Program-made: the position numbers and the translations under genes | Notes under the pieces: model-generated | What the model saw: the letters and a program-made list of their open reading frames with translations, nothing else | Told to the model about the DNA's origin: nothing | Database searches by the model: none | Part shown: positions 1 to 7,388 of the stretch, piece by piece | How positions within the stretch are numbered: position 1 is the stretch's first letter | Layout of the letters: each line of letters opens with the position of its first letter | Assembly (NCBI GenBank): GCA_963835735.1 | Contig: CAWIGP010000002.1 | Location: 1 to 64,000 of the forward strand | Length of the DNA: 64,000 nucleotides | Direction of reading: 5' to 3' | DNA from: DASQMT01 sp963835735 | Lineage (GTDB): Bacteria; Actinomycetota; Thermoleophilia; Solirubrobacterales; Solirubrobacteraceae

Positions 1-42
1 TCCGTCTGCCGAGATCGAGATGTGACACCTGAGCTTGCTCAT
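1..42 (-). CDS. Dihydrofolate reductase-family protein, N-terminus only
   Basis: Only the first 14 codons lie in the window; they read MSKLRCHISISADG, which matches the usual beginning of RibD_C/DHFR-family reductases in actinobacteria (a conserved I-S-x-D-G first beta strand). The ATG overlaps the TGA of the upstream cupin gene by four bases (ATGA), so the two genes are probably translationally coupled and form one transcription unit. The rest of the gene lies beyond position 1, so the family call rests on this short stretch alone. Confidence 0.55.
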   Translation of the reverse strand, partial: MSKLRCHISISADG

Positions 43-593
43 CTCTCCCCCTCAGTAGGCGGCCGCTTGGACCGGGACATCGGTTCGTAGTAGCGGCGGG
101 CGCTGGAGCCGATGCGGGTGATGTCGGTGCCGTAGATGTGGATCGAGATCGCCGTCGTCTCGCTGGTGTTGCGCACGCGGTGGATGTCGCCCGGCGGCGC
201 GAAACCGCTGACGTCGCCGACCTGGTTCTCGTTGCGGCCGATCAGCTTCAGGTCGGCGTCGAACAGCTCCTCGTGCTCGACGCCCTGGATGACGCCGAAC
301 GTGCACCATGTGACGTGGTCGTGGATGCGCGTGAGCTGGCCGGGCCGCCAGACCAGGGCGACGATCGAGAACGATCCGTCGGGCTCGACGTGCAGCGTGT
401 GGCTGCGGTAGCCGTCCGGCGAGCCGAGGCGCTGCGCGGCCGTCAGCACGTCCGGGGTGGGCAGGTGCGCGCGCAGCTGGTCGGCGACGAGCTGCGCGGT
501 CTCGGCCCAGCCGGCATGGCTCTCTACGGCGGTGCGGATGCCGCCGACGAGTGGGCTCAGCCGGCCGGCGGGGCGGATCTGGGTCGCGGTCAT
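39..593 (-). CDS. Cupin-fold cysteine/thiol dioxygenase-like protein
   Basis: A 184-residue single-domain protein resembling the cysteine dioxygenase type I/PCO-like cupins, non-haem iron enzymes that oxidise thiols to sulfinates. The first cupin motif is visible around residues 90-110 (IHDHVTWCTFGVIQG, then E-E-L-F), with two iron-ligand histidines, and the third ligand histidine in DIHRVRN near residue 138, followed by ISIHIYG. Length suits bacterial CDO-like proteins. The ATG at 593 has a GAAGG ribosome site a few bases upstream. The gene is divergent from a LysR regulator (75 bp gap) and overlaps a DHFR-family gene, suggesting a small LysR-controlled redox or sulfur unit. The natural substrate cannot be read from the sequence. 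Confidence 0.8.
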   Translation of the reverse strand: MTATQIRPAGRLSPLVGGIRTAVESHAGWAETAQLVADQLRAHLPTPDVLTAAQRLGSPDGYRSHTLHVEPDGSFSIVALVWRPGQLTRIHDHVTWCTFGVIQGVEHEELFDADLKLIGRNENQVGDVSGFAPPGDIHRVRNTSETTAISIHIYGTDITRIGSSARRYYEPMSRSKRPPTEGER

Positions 594-650
594 GCCTTCA
601 GCTTGGGCCCGACCGCCTCATACGTCCAATGCCAACTTTCGTGCTGACTC

Positions 651-665
651 ATCGATAGAGTTGAT
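651..665. promoter_or_regulatory. Possible LysR-type operator (ATC-N9-GAT)
   Basis: The interval between the divergent cupin and LysR genes holds ATCGATAGAGTTGAT, an inverted ATC/GAT pair that satisfies the T-N11-A rule of LysR-family binding boxes. It ends three bases before the regulator ATG, a position that would suit autoregulation. The motif is short and could occur by chance. Confidence 0.3.
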
Positions 666-667
666 GC

Positions 668-1582
668 ATGCTGGACGTCAACCGGCTGCGCGTGATCGAC
701 GCAGTCGCGCGCCACGGATCGGTCACAGCGGCGGCGAAGGAGCTGCATTACTCCCAGCCGTCGGTCACCCACCACCTTGGCCGGCTCGAGTCAGAAACCG
801 GCGCGCAGCTGGTGCAGCGGGTCGGCCGCGGGATCCGGCTCACCGCGGCCGGGCAGCTGCTGGCCGACCGCGCCGCCGAGATCATCGGGCGCATCGACGC
901 CGCCGGCGTGGAGCTGTCCGCCCACGTGGGACTGACGGCCGGCCGCGTGCGCCTGGCCGGCTTCGCATCGGCGATCGGGTCGCTCGTGCCGGCGGCGGTG
1001 GCGGCGCTGGCGGGCAGGCATCCGGGCCTGGAGATCAGCCTGACCGACACCCATCCGCCCGAAGCGATCGAGCTGCTGCGCACCGGCAAGGTCGAGGTCG
1101 CGATCATCTTTCGCTACGAAGAGACCGAGCCCGAGCCGGCCGGGGTCCGCCTTCATCACCTGCTCGACGATTCCGTGCACCTGCTGTCGGCCCGTCGCGA
1201 ACGCGGGCTGACCGCCCTGCGCGACGCGACCTGGATCGCCGGCTGCGACCGGTGCCGCAGCCACCTGCTGTCCATTTGCGCCGACGCCGGGTTCGATCCG
1301 CGGATCGGCTACAGCTCCGACGACATGGTCGTGACACAGGCGTTGGTGGCCGCCGGGCTCGGGGTGGCGACCCAGACCGGTCTGTCCCTCCGCGCGCATC
1401 ACATCGAGGGCGTCGTGGCGACCGAACTGCCCGGCTCGAAGCGGCACATCTACGCCGCCACCTACGGCGAGCCGCCCGACCCGCCCGCCACCGCCGCCCT
1501 CCTGGCGGCCCTCGCCGACGCCGCCACGTCGGCGGTTACCTCCTCCGGACAGAACCTCCCCCGGTCGGCCGCGGCCCGCTGA
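668..1582 (+). CDS. LysR-family transcriptional regulator
   Basis: A 304-residue protein of normal LysR length. Residues 1-60 form the winged helix-turn-helix (VARHGSVTAAAKELHYSQPS, then HHLGRLE), and residues about 85-290 form the two-lobed periplasmic-binding-like effector domain (beginning GRVRLAGFASAIGSLVP). It is transcribed away from the cupin dioxygenase-like gene, the usual arrangement in which a LysR protein controls its divergent neighbour and itself. The C-terminus after residue 285 is low-complexity Ala/Ser-rich. The inducer is unknown. Confidence 0.92.
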   Translation: MLDVNRLRVIDAVARHGSVTAAAKELHYSQPSVTHHLGRLESETGAQLVQRVGRGIRLTAAGQLLADRAAEIIGRIDAAGVELSAHVGLTAGRVRLAGFASAIGSLVPAAVAALAGRHPGLEISLTDTHPPEAIELLRTGKVEVAIIFRYEETEPEPAGVRLHHLLDDSVHLLSARRERGLTALRDATWIAGCDRCRSHLLSICADAGFDPRIGYSSDDMVVTQALVAAGLGVATQTGLSLRAHHIEGVVATELPGSKRHIYAATYGEPPDPPATAALLAALADAATSAVTSSGQNLPRSAAAR

Positions 1583-1734
1583 AGGCTCGCCGGCCTGATG
1601 CCCGAATAGTTCACCCCGTCTGGACGATGACGGAGCGTCCATGGCCGGGCAGCCTGGTCCGGTGGTTTCAACGGCAATTTGCGGCTCGGCCCGCATTACC
1701 CACCCGCCGGTGCCCGGCGAAAGGAGAGTCGAAG

Positions 1735-2244
1735 ATGCGACGACTGCGTGATCGAGGCGGCCCCGAGGGGACGCGCTACACGATGCGCGAGAAGATGTTC
1801 TCGGTCGGTGATGACTTCTGGATCGAGACGGAGGGCGGCGAGCGGGCCGTCAAGGTGAACGGCAAGGCGTTGCGCGTCCGCGAGACGCTGGTGCTCGAGA
1901 GCCCTTCCGGCGAGGAGCTGTTCTCGATCCAGGAGAAGAAGCTCAGCGTGCGCGACAAGATGGAGATCGAGCGCGGCGGGAAGACGGCGGCAACCGTCAA
2001 GAAGGCGCTCATCGGCATCCGCGACCGCTACGCGATCGAGGTCGACGGGGGCGACGACATGTCAGCAAAGGGCAACTTTGTCGACCACGAGTACGAGATC
2101 GAGCGCGACGGCGACAAGGTGGCCGAGGTCTCCAAGCGCTGGTTCCGGGTGCGGGACGCATACGGGATCGAGATTGCGCCCGGTCAGGACGACGCGCTGA
2201 TCCTCGCTGTGACGGTCTGCATCGATCAGATGGGCCGCGGCTGA
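1735..2244 (+). CDS. LURP-one-related (LOR, tubby-like) protein
   Basis: A 169-residue protein of the LURP-one-related family (PF04525), a beta-barrel fold related to tubby C-terminal domains. The family pattern is clear: YTMREKMFSVGDDFWIE, then a chain of short strands each ending in a polar turn (VKVNGKALRVRETLVLES, LFSIQEKKLSVRDKMEIE). The ATG at 1735 was chosen over earlier in-frame starts because AAGGAGA lies 8 bases upstream and the homology starts at once; the reading frame is open far upstream but that part overlaps the LysR gene. Function of bacterial members is largely unknown; some are membrane-phospholipid scramblase-like. Confidence 0.85.
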   Translation: MRRLRDRGGPEGTRYTMREKMFSVGDDFWIETEGGERAVKVNGKALRVRETLVLESPSGEELFSIQEKKLSVRDKMEIERGGKTAATVKKALIGIRDRYAIEVDGGDDMSAKGNFVDHEYEIERDGDKVAEVSKRWFRVRDAYGIEIAPGQDDALILAVTVCIDQMGRG

Positions 2245-2271
2245 GGCAGGCCGGCCGGTGACGAGACGGCC

Positions 2272-3531
2272 ATGACCGCGACCGATCCCGGGCGCGCACT
2301 TCCACCGTCGCGCGTGTACCGGCGCGAGCGGCTCGGGCGTGAGCTACGGCGCAGGCGCGGCCTGCGAGCGACCGGGGTCCAGCTGGTGTACGTGCTCGCG
2401 GCCGTGGCGCTCGGACTCGCCGTGCCGGAGATACCGATCGGGTTCACGGTCCCGAGCGGGCGTGCGATCGAAGCGCTGGTGGCGGTCGGCATCGGGATCG
2501 TCACGTTCATCGGGGTCGTGTACTCGTTGCTGTTCCTCGTGGTCCAGTTCGGCACCACGACGTTCACGCCCCGCCTGAACCTGTTCCGGGACGCGCCGAT
2601 CGTGTGGCACGCGTTCGGCTACTTCGCGGGGATCATGGTGTTCTCGTTCACGGCCGCGTTCTCGTTCGGCGGGGAGGACGAGGAGATCACCGGTCTCGTC
2701 CCGATCATGCTCGCGTTAATGCTGCTGGCAGCGCTGGCGCTCTTCCGCCGGCTGCAGACGACGGCGTTTTATTCGATCCAGCTTGCGTCGACGCTCGGGC
2801 AGGTCACAGATCGCGGGCGCGAGGTGATCGACCGTCTCTACCCGGCGGCGGACCGGGCTCCGCGTTCCCTGGGGGTGTCGCTGGACGCCGGCGTGCCCCG
2901 CCGAGACATCATCTGGCCGGGCCGCGCTGCGGTGCTGCAGGTAATCGACGTGCCGCCGCTCATCCGGCGCGCCCGGCAGGAGGACGTCGCGATCGAGTTT
3001 CGCGCGCGGCCGGGTGACACCGTCCCGGAAGCCGGCGTGCTCGCCGTGATCCACGGACCCTGCGAGCCCGGGCTCGAGCGCGCGACCGTGGCGGCCACGC
3101 GCGCCGGCCGCGAGCGCACCTTCGAGCAGGACCCGCTGTTCGCCCTTCGCGTGTTGGCCGACATCGCCCTGCGCGCCTTGTCGCCGGCCGTCAACGACCC
3201 CACGACCGCCGTGCAGGCGCTCGATGCCATCGACAGCCTCCTGCGCCCACTGGCTACGCGCGACCTCGACATCGGCCGGATCTGGGATGAGCACGGTTCG
3301 CTGCGCGTCGTTGTGCCGATGCCTGTGTGGGAGGACTTCATCGCGGTCGCCCTCGACGAGCTGATCCCGTTCTCGGGCAGCTCGGTCCACGTCCGTCGCC
3401 GAGTCCGGCGCGTGGTCGAGGAGCTCACCGAGCGCGCGCCGCCAGAACGCCACGCGGCCCTTCAGGCCCGGCTCGCATGGCTCGATCGCAAGCCCATCGA
3501 CGGCGCCGCGGCGGAAAGCCAGCAGCTCTAG
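2272..3531 (+). CDS. DUF2254 family integral membrane protein
   Basis: A 419-residue predicted inner-membrane protein. Residues about 35-165 hold four hydrophobic segments (e.g. GVQLVYVLAAVALGLAVP and LVPIMLALMLLAALALF), followed by a soluble C-terminal region. The stretch FALRVLADIALRALSPAVND (residues near 290-310), then P-T-T-A-V, is the hallmark of DUF2254 proteins. It follows the LOR gene by 27 bp on the same strand, but no clear ribosome site was seen. Function of the family is not established. Confidence 0.85.
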   Translation: MTATDPGRALPPSRVYRRERLGRELRRRRGLRATGVQLVYVLAAVALGLAVPEIPIGFTVPSGRAIEALVAVGIGIVTFIGVVYSLLFLVVQFGTTTFTPRLNLFRDAPIVWHAFGYFAGIMVFSFTAAFSFGGEDEEITGLVPIMLALMLLAALALFRRLQTTAFYSIQLASTLGQVTDRGREVIDRLYPAADRAPRSLGVSLDAGVPRRDIIWPGRAAVLQVIDVPPLIRRARQEDVAIEFRARPGDTVPEAGVLAVIHGPCEPGLERATVAATRAGRERTFEQDPLFALRVLADIALRALSPAVNDPTTAVQALDAIDSLLRPLATRDLDIGRIWDEHGSLRVVVPMPVWEDFIAVALDELIPFSGSSVHVRRRVRRVVEELTERAPPERHAALQARLAWLDRKPIDGAAAESQQL

Positions 3532-3553
3532 ATGCCGCTGCCTTGGCCGCTCG

Positions 3554-3898
3554 TCACGGGTCAAGCCGCTCGAGCGCGGCGTCGACGTCGTAGCCGAGCG
3601 CGAGCGCGACCTTCGGGGCGCACTGGACCACTCGCGCGGCGCCCGTCACCGGCGTCACCGCCTCGAGGCTCGCGACGATCTCGTCGCTCGTCGCTCCGGC
3701 TGCAAGGGCCAGCGCTACGGCGTGCTGGAACGAATACGGGGCCGCATCGACGGCGATCGTCGCGGCGACGCGCACGAGTGCCGCGGTCCGCTCGTCGATG
3801 ACCGAGGTCGCGTATGAGCTGCCCTCAACGGCGATCTCCTCGAGGAGCGCTTCGTCGTGCACGGCGAGCCTCCGCAGGTGCTCTTTGTACTCATCCAT
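3554..3898 (-). CDS. Carboxymuconolactone decarboxylase-family (AhpD-like) protein
   Basis: A 114-residue all-alpha protein with the CMD/AhpD domain spread over residues 30-100: DERTAALVRVAATIAVDA, then a helix around FQHAVALALAAGAT and the conserved DEIVASLEAVTPVTGAARV. It lacks the C-x-x-C pair used by true AhpD peroxidase reductases (only one Cys, in QCAPKV), so a decarboxylase-like or non-catalytic role is more likely. It faces DUF2254 convergently (22 bp gap) and lies downstream of the large LuxR regulator on the same strand. Confidence 0.8.
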   Translation of the reverse strand: MDEYKEHLRRLAVHDEALLEEIAVEGSSYATSVIDERTAALVRVAATIAVDAAPYSFQHAVALALAAGATSDEIVASLEAVTPVTGAARVVQCAPKVALALGYDVDAALERLDP

Positions 3899-3940
3899 TG
3901 GCGTCCGGGCATATCTGACCTGCTGCGGTCGCCCGGCGCA

Positions 3941-6211
3941 TCATCCTTCCTGGGTGAGATTCCCCCGCGGCGGGTAGAGCGAGCTCTCCAGCAGCCCGAC
4001 TTCGACGGCGCGCTCGATCGCCTGACTGCGCGATGACACACCGAACTTGCGGTAGATCGCGACCGCCTCGGTCTTGGCGGTGTTACGCGAGATGAACAGC
4101 CTGCTCGCGATCTCCGGGAAGGTGAGATGGGTGGCGAGGTACGGAAGTAATCGAAGCTCCGCCGCCGTCAGGCTCATCGCCCAGGCACCGGCCGGCCCGG
4201 AGGTCGCCGCCACGCGCTCGCGCAGCTCGCGCGCCTCCTCGACCAAGGTGCCGACGTGCGGACGGAGCTCGAGCACGCGCTCGGTCTCGGTGAGAATCGT
4301 GCGGGCGGCGCTCGCTTCGCCCAGTGCGAGATGCCCGCGCGTGAGCTCGAGACCGACTTGGACCGCCACCCACGGAAGACCGTGATCGAGCTGCGGCCGC
4401 AGACGGTGGGCACGTGCCAGCGCCGCTCGCGCCTCCCCGTGCCGGGCCTCGTGGAGTGCGACCCTTGCCGTCGCAGCGTGCACGACTGCGCTGCTCGCGT
4501 AGTCACCGAGACCCTTCTCGTCGACGATCAGTTGTGCCGCCAGTGCGCGTTCAGCGGCCTCGCCCCAGGCGCCTTGCTTGGCCGCGCGGAGCGCGAGCAG
4601 TGCCTGAGCCAGTGGGACATCGTCGCCCGGGGCGCCCAGCGCCTGCGCCGCCGCGATGGAAGTCTTCAGGTCCTCCGCCTCACGATCGGTGTCGCCGAGC
4701 AGCCCGTGCGCAACACCTCGCATCCGGAGCGAGCCGGGAATCCACCAGCTTCCCGGCGGGAGCTGATCGAGCGCCAGATCTGCGTCGGCGAGCGCACGTT
4801 CGACCCCGTCCCGCATCATGTGCGCGCGCAGAGTTGCGATCCACGGCTCGATCGTGGCGCTGCCATCGGGCAGAGGACCCGTCGAGGTCGCCCCGTCTGC
4901 GAGCGCAAGCAACCGCTCCGCCTCCTCAGGCCTCCCGGTCAGCACCCGCATCCACGCTCCGTAGACGGCGAGCACAGGGTGCTGCACCAAATCGTCCTCG
5001 CCGAACCACCCGAACCACTCCTCCGCGGTCTGCAGCCGGCCGTCGAAGTAGAGCGGCAGGACAAGCCCCTCGAGCAAGCCTGCGACCGTGTCCGTCTCAC
5101 CCGCAGCTTGCCCGTAGAGCACCGCCGCCTCGGTCAGGTCATTGGCGATGCACCAGGCCATCGCCCGGCCGTTGAGCACGGACACGACGCCGGGCTCGCT
5201 GCGCTCGAGCTCGTTGCGCAGCAGCTCCCCGAACAGGTGGTGGTAGCGATACCACTGGCCTCTCCGGTCCAGGGGCACCACGAAACCGTTCGAGCGCTCG
5301 AGCGCCTCGAGCATCTCTGCGGACTGCGTCGTCTGGAGCACCGAGTCACAAAGCGGGCCAGACATGCGCTCCAGCATCGAGGTGTGCTTCAGGAACTGCG
5401 CCTCGGCCGTTGGCAGACGGGACAAAAGCTCGAGCCGGAAGTACTCCGACACGAACCTGTCATCGCCGGTGAAGCCCGCGGCAGCCATCGCGCTCGACGC
5501 CCCGACCTGCACCGACAACGCTGCGAGATACAAACCCGCCGCCCAGCCCTCCGTCCGCTCGGTCAACCCGGAAAGCTCGCCGGCGTTCAACTCGACTCCC
5601 GTCGCTTGCAGCAGCAGCTTGGCCTCCTGCTCATCGAGCCGCAGCTCTGCCACGCCGATCTCGTCCACGATTCCCCGGGCACGCCAGCGGGCAAGCGGCA
5701 GCGCTGGCGCTTCCCTGCTGGCGATCGCGATCTGCGACCCGGCCGGAACGTACTCGAACAGCGCCGCGAGCACGTCGAGACAGGCCGGATTGGCGACAGC
5801 GTGCAGATCGTCGAGCACCAGCACCAGCGGGCGCTTGCACGCAGCAAGCGCGCCGCCGACGCGCGGCACGTGCTTCGACCAGATGGAGCCCGGGCCGAAG
5901 AGCGCCTCGAACACGTCGGGGGCGACCGGCTCGACGCGGTGAATCGCGGCCGCGATGTATCGCAGAAGGACAACGGCATCGTCCTCTCGGCCGTCGAGCG
6001 CGACCCACGCGAACGGACGCGGATCCGCCTCGGCCCAATGCACGAGAAGCGTCGTCTTGCCGTACCCGGCGGGCGCGACCACTGCCGCGAACGGCGAGCG
6101 CGACGCGCACAACCGCGCGATCACGTCCGCCTTCACGACGGTCCCGGGCCGGGTCAGCGGCGCAGCGAGCTTGACCTCCAGGAGGTCGAAGGGAACGTCG
6201 GCAACCGCCAT
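3941..6211 (-). CDS. MalT/LAL-type LuxR-family transcriptional regulator
   Basis: A 756-residue STAND-type activator. The N-terminal ATPase has a Walker A motif APAGYGKT (residues 46-53) and a Walker B-like LVLVLDDLHA near residue 130. The middle 350 residues are helical tetratricopeptide-like repeats rich in Ala, Leu and Arg. The C-terminus (about residues 690-745) is a LuxR helix-turn-helix: LTAAELRLLPYLATHLTFPE, then SRLFISRNTAKTEAVAIYRK. Such proteins bind ATP and a small inducer, oligomerise and activate nearby promoters. The gene is divergent from the coiled-coil membrane gene and is followed 42 bp later by the CMD gene, which could be a target. Confidence 0.92.
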   Translation of the reverse strand: MAVADVPFDLLEVKLAAPLTRPGTVVKADVIARLCASRSPFAAVVAPAGYGKTTLLVHWAEADPRPFAWVALDGREDDAVVLLRYIAAAIHRVEPVAPDVFEALFGPGSIWSKHVPRVGGALAACKRPLVLVLDDLHAVANPACLDVLAALFEYVPAGSQIAIASREAPALPLARWRARGIVDEIGVAELRLDEQEAKLLLQATGVELNAGELSGLTERTEGWAAGLYLAALSVQVGASSAMAAAGFTGDDRFVSEYFRLELLSRLPTAEAQFLKHTSMLERMSGPLCDSVLQTTQSAEMLEALERSNGFVVPLDRRGQWYRYHHLFGELLRNELERSEPGVVSVLNGRAMAWCIANDLTEAAVLYGQAAGETDTVAGLLEGLVLPLYFDGRLQTAEEWFGWFGEDDLVQHPVLAVYGAWMRVLTGRPEEAERLLALADGATSTGPLPDGSATIEPWIATLRAHMMRDGVERALADADLALDQLPPGSWWIPGSLRMRGVAHGLLGDTDREAEDLKTSIAAAQALGAPGDDVPLAQALLALRAAKQGAWGEAAERALAAQLIVDEKGLGDYASSAVVHAATARVALHEARHGEARAALARAHRLRPQLDHGLPWVAVQVGLELTRGHLALGEASAARTILTETERVLELRPHVGTLVEEARELRERVAATSGPAGAWAMSLTAAELRLLPYLATHLTFPEIASRLFISRNTAKTEAVAIYRKFGVSSRSQAIERAVEVGLLESSLYPPRGNLTQEG

Positions 6212-6412
6212 CGCGCGGACGATCCTATGAGAGCGGTTTTGTATCTGACAAGCGCGGGGCGGCGCATTGCCGGTTCCGAACGGCTCGAGTTCATGCCATC
6301 GGCATGAGGCGCGCGAGCGGGCACAAGCCTACGTTCCACCCACAGCACGCACGTCGCCTTGCTGCTCACGGGCCATGGGGCCCTCGGCCGTGGCGGCCCG
6401 GGAGGAACGCAG

Positions 6413-7048
6413 ATGTCCACGCCAGAGATCCCCTCAGACTCCGATCCGCGCGCCGAGGCCTCGGCGGCAGAGGCTCAAGGGACGGCCACCGCCGCCCAGC
6501 CGCCAATGCCCGGCGGTGCTCCGTCCGCGCCGGCCGAGGCCGCGCCTCCCACCCATCGCAAGCGGCCGTGGGGCTGGATCGCCGTCGCCGGCCTCCTGAC
6601 AGCCTGCGTCATCGGGCTCGGGATCTACGTAATCAACCTGAACTCGGACCTCGACGACGCCGACGCCCAGATCGCCTCCCAGCAACAGCAGATCGATCAG
6701 GCCCAGGACGCCGGCGCCGACGTCGTCGCGACCGCGAAGGGTGCCTTTGACGATCTGAGCGCCCAGCTCGGCGCCGCGCAGGAGGACGCGAGTCAGGCTG
6801 TGGACGAGGCGGCCGATGCGCAGGACCAGGCCGAGCAGGCGGCAGCGGACGCCACGGATACAGCCGAAGAGGCTCAGAAGGAGGCCGACGCGGCTCAGGC
6901 GAAGGCCGACACCGCCGCGACCTGCGCGCAATCGTTCCTGTCGGCGTTCGGCCTGGTGTTCAGCGGCTCGACGCTGCAGGAAGGCGTCGAGGCGGCCGTC
7001 GCGGAGCTGCAGGCGCTGCAGCCGCAGTGCGCACCCGCGCTGGGCTAG
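6413..7048 (+). CDS. Single-pass membrane protein with Ala-rich coiled coil
   Basis: A 211-residue protein of unknown function. A Pro/Ala-rich cytoplasmic tail (1-55) leads into one transmembrane helix (about 58-80, WGWIAVAGLLTACVIGLGI), then an extracytoplasmic coiled coil of roughly 100 residues built from A-x-x-A-x-x-D heptads, and a C-terminal domain with two cysteines that could form a disulfide. The ATG at 6413 was preferred to an earlier start because GGAGG lies 7 bases upstream. Such proteins often act as envelope spacers or lysis-protection proteins, but nothing here fixes a role. Its stop codon overlaps that of the BrkB remnant on the other strand. Confidence 0.7.
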   Translation: MSTPEIPSDSDPRAEASAAEAQGTATAAQPPMPGGAPSAPAEAAPPTHRKRPWGWIAVAGLLTACVIGLGIYVINLNSDLDDADAQIASQQQQIDQAQDAGADVVATAKGAFDDLSAQLGAAQEDASQAVDEAADAQDQAEQAAADATDTAEEAQKEADAAQAKADTAATCAQSFLSAFGLVFSGSTLQEGVEAAVAELQALQPQCAPALG

Positions 7049-7272
7049 ATCTCCCAGTGCACATCGACCTGCGCGCGCGGGTCGCGGCGCGCCGACTCCG
7101 CGTAGTGCTCGAGCGCGCGCGTGTCGGCCGCGGTCGGGGCACCGGTCAGCGAGCGCGGCCACAGCCGCAAGGCCGCGACCGCGTTGACCTCGGCGGCGAT
7201 CAGGATCAGCTGGGCGGCCAGCGACAGCCACGAGAGCAGGCCGATGACGGTCGCGAACAGCCCCCTCACTGG
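7045..7272 (-). pseudogene. Remnant of YihY/BrkB-family membrane protein (C-terminus)
   Basis: Reading the minus strand, the last 75 codons before the TAG at 7045 encode the unmistakable C-terminus of a YihY/virulence factor BrkB protein: one hydrophobic segment (GLFATVIGLLSWLSLAAQL), then AAEVNAVAALRLWPRSL. The family is normally about 300-400 residues with six membrane helices; everything upstream is missing and the frame runs into unrelated sequence antisense to the sulfatase 3' end. It is therefore a truncated relic, although its own stop codon is still in place. Confidence 0.8.
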
Positions 7273-7388
7273 GTCAGCGTGGCGGTGGAGGCGGCCGGAG
7301 TCATCATCTGATCGGCATGACCGTCGCGTCCGCGGCGCTGCCCACAAAGCCTTCGCAGGCAACGCCGGTGACGTCGGGATGCGCCGTT

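Noticed and set aside
457..1734. Upstream part of a 595-codon open frame ending with the LURP-one protein
   Set aside because: It lies out of frame over the LysR gene, is Arg/Ala-rich as expected of a GC-rich shadow, and the true start at 1735 has a ribosome site.
4256..6307. 683-codon plus-strand ORF
   Set aside because: Antisense to the well-supported LuxR-family regulator; composition is typical of a shadow frame.
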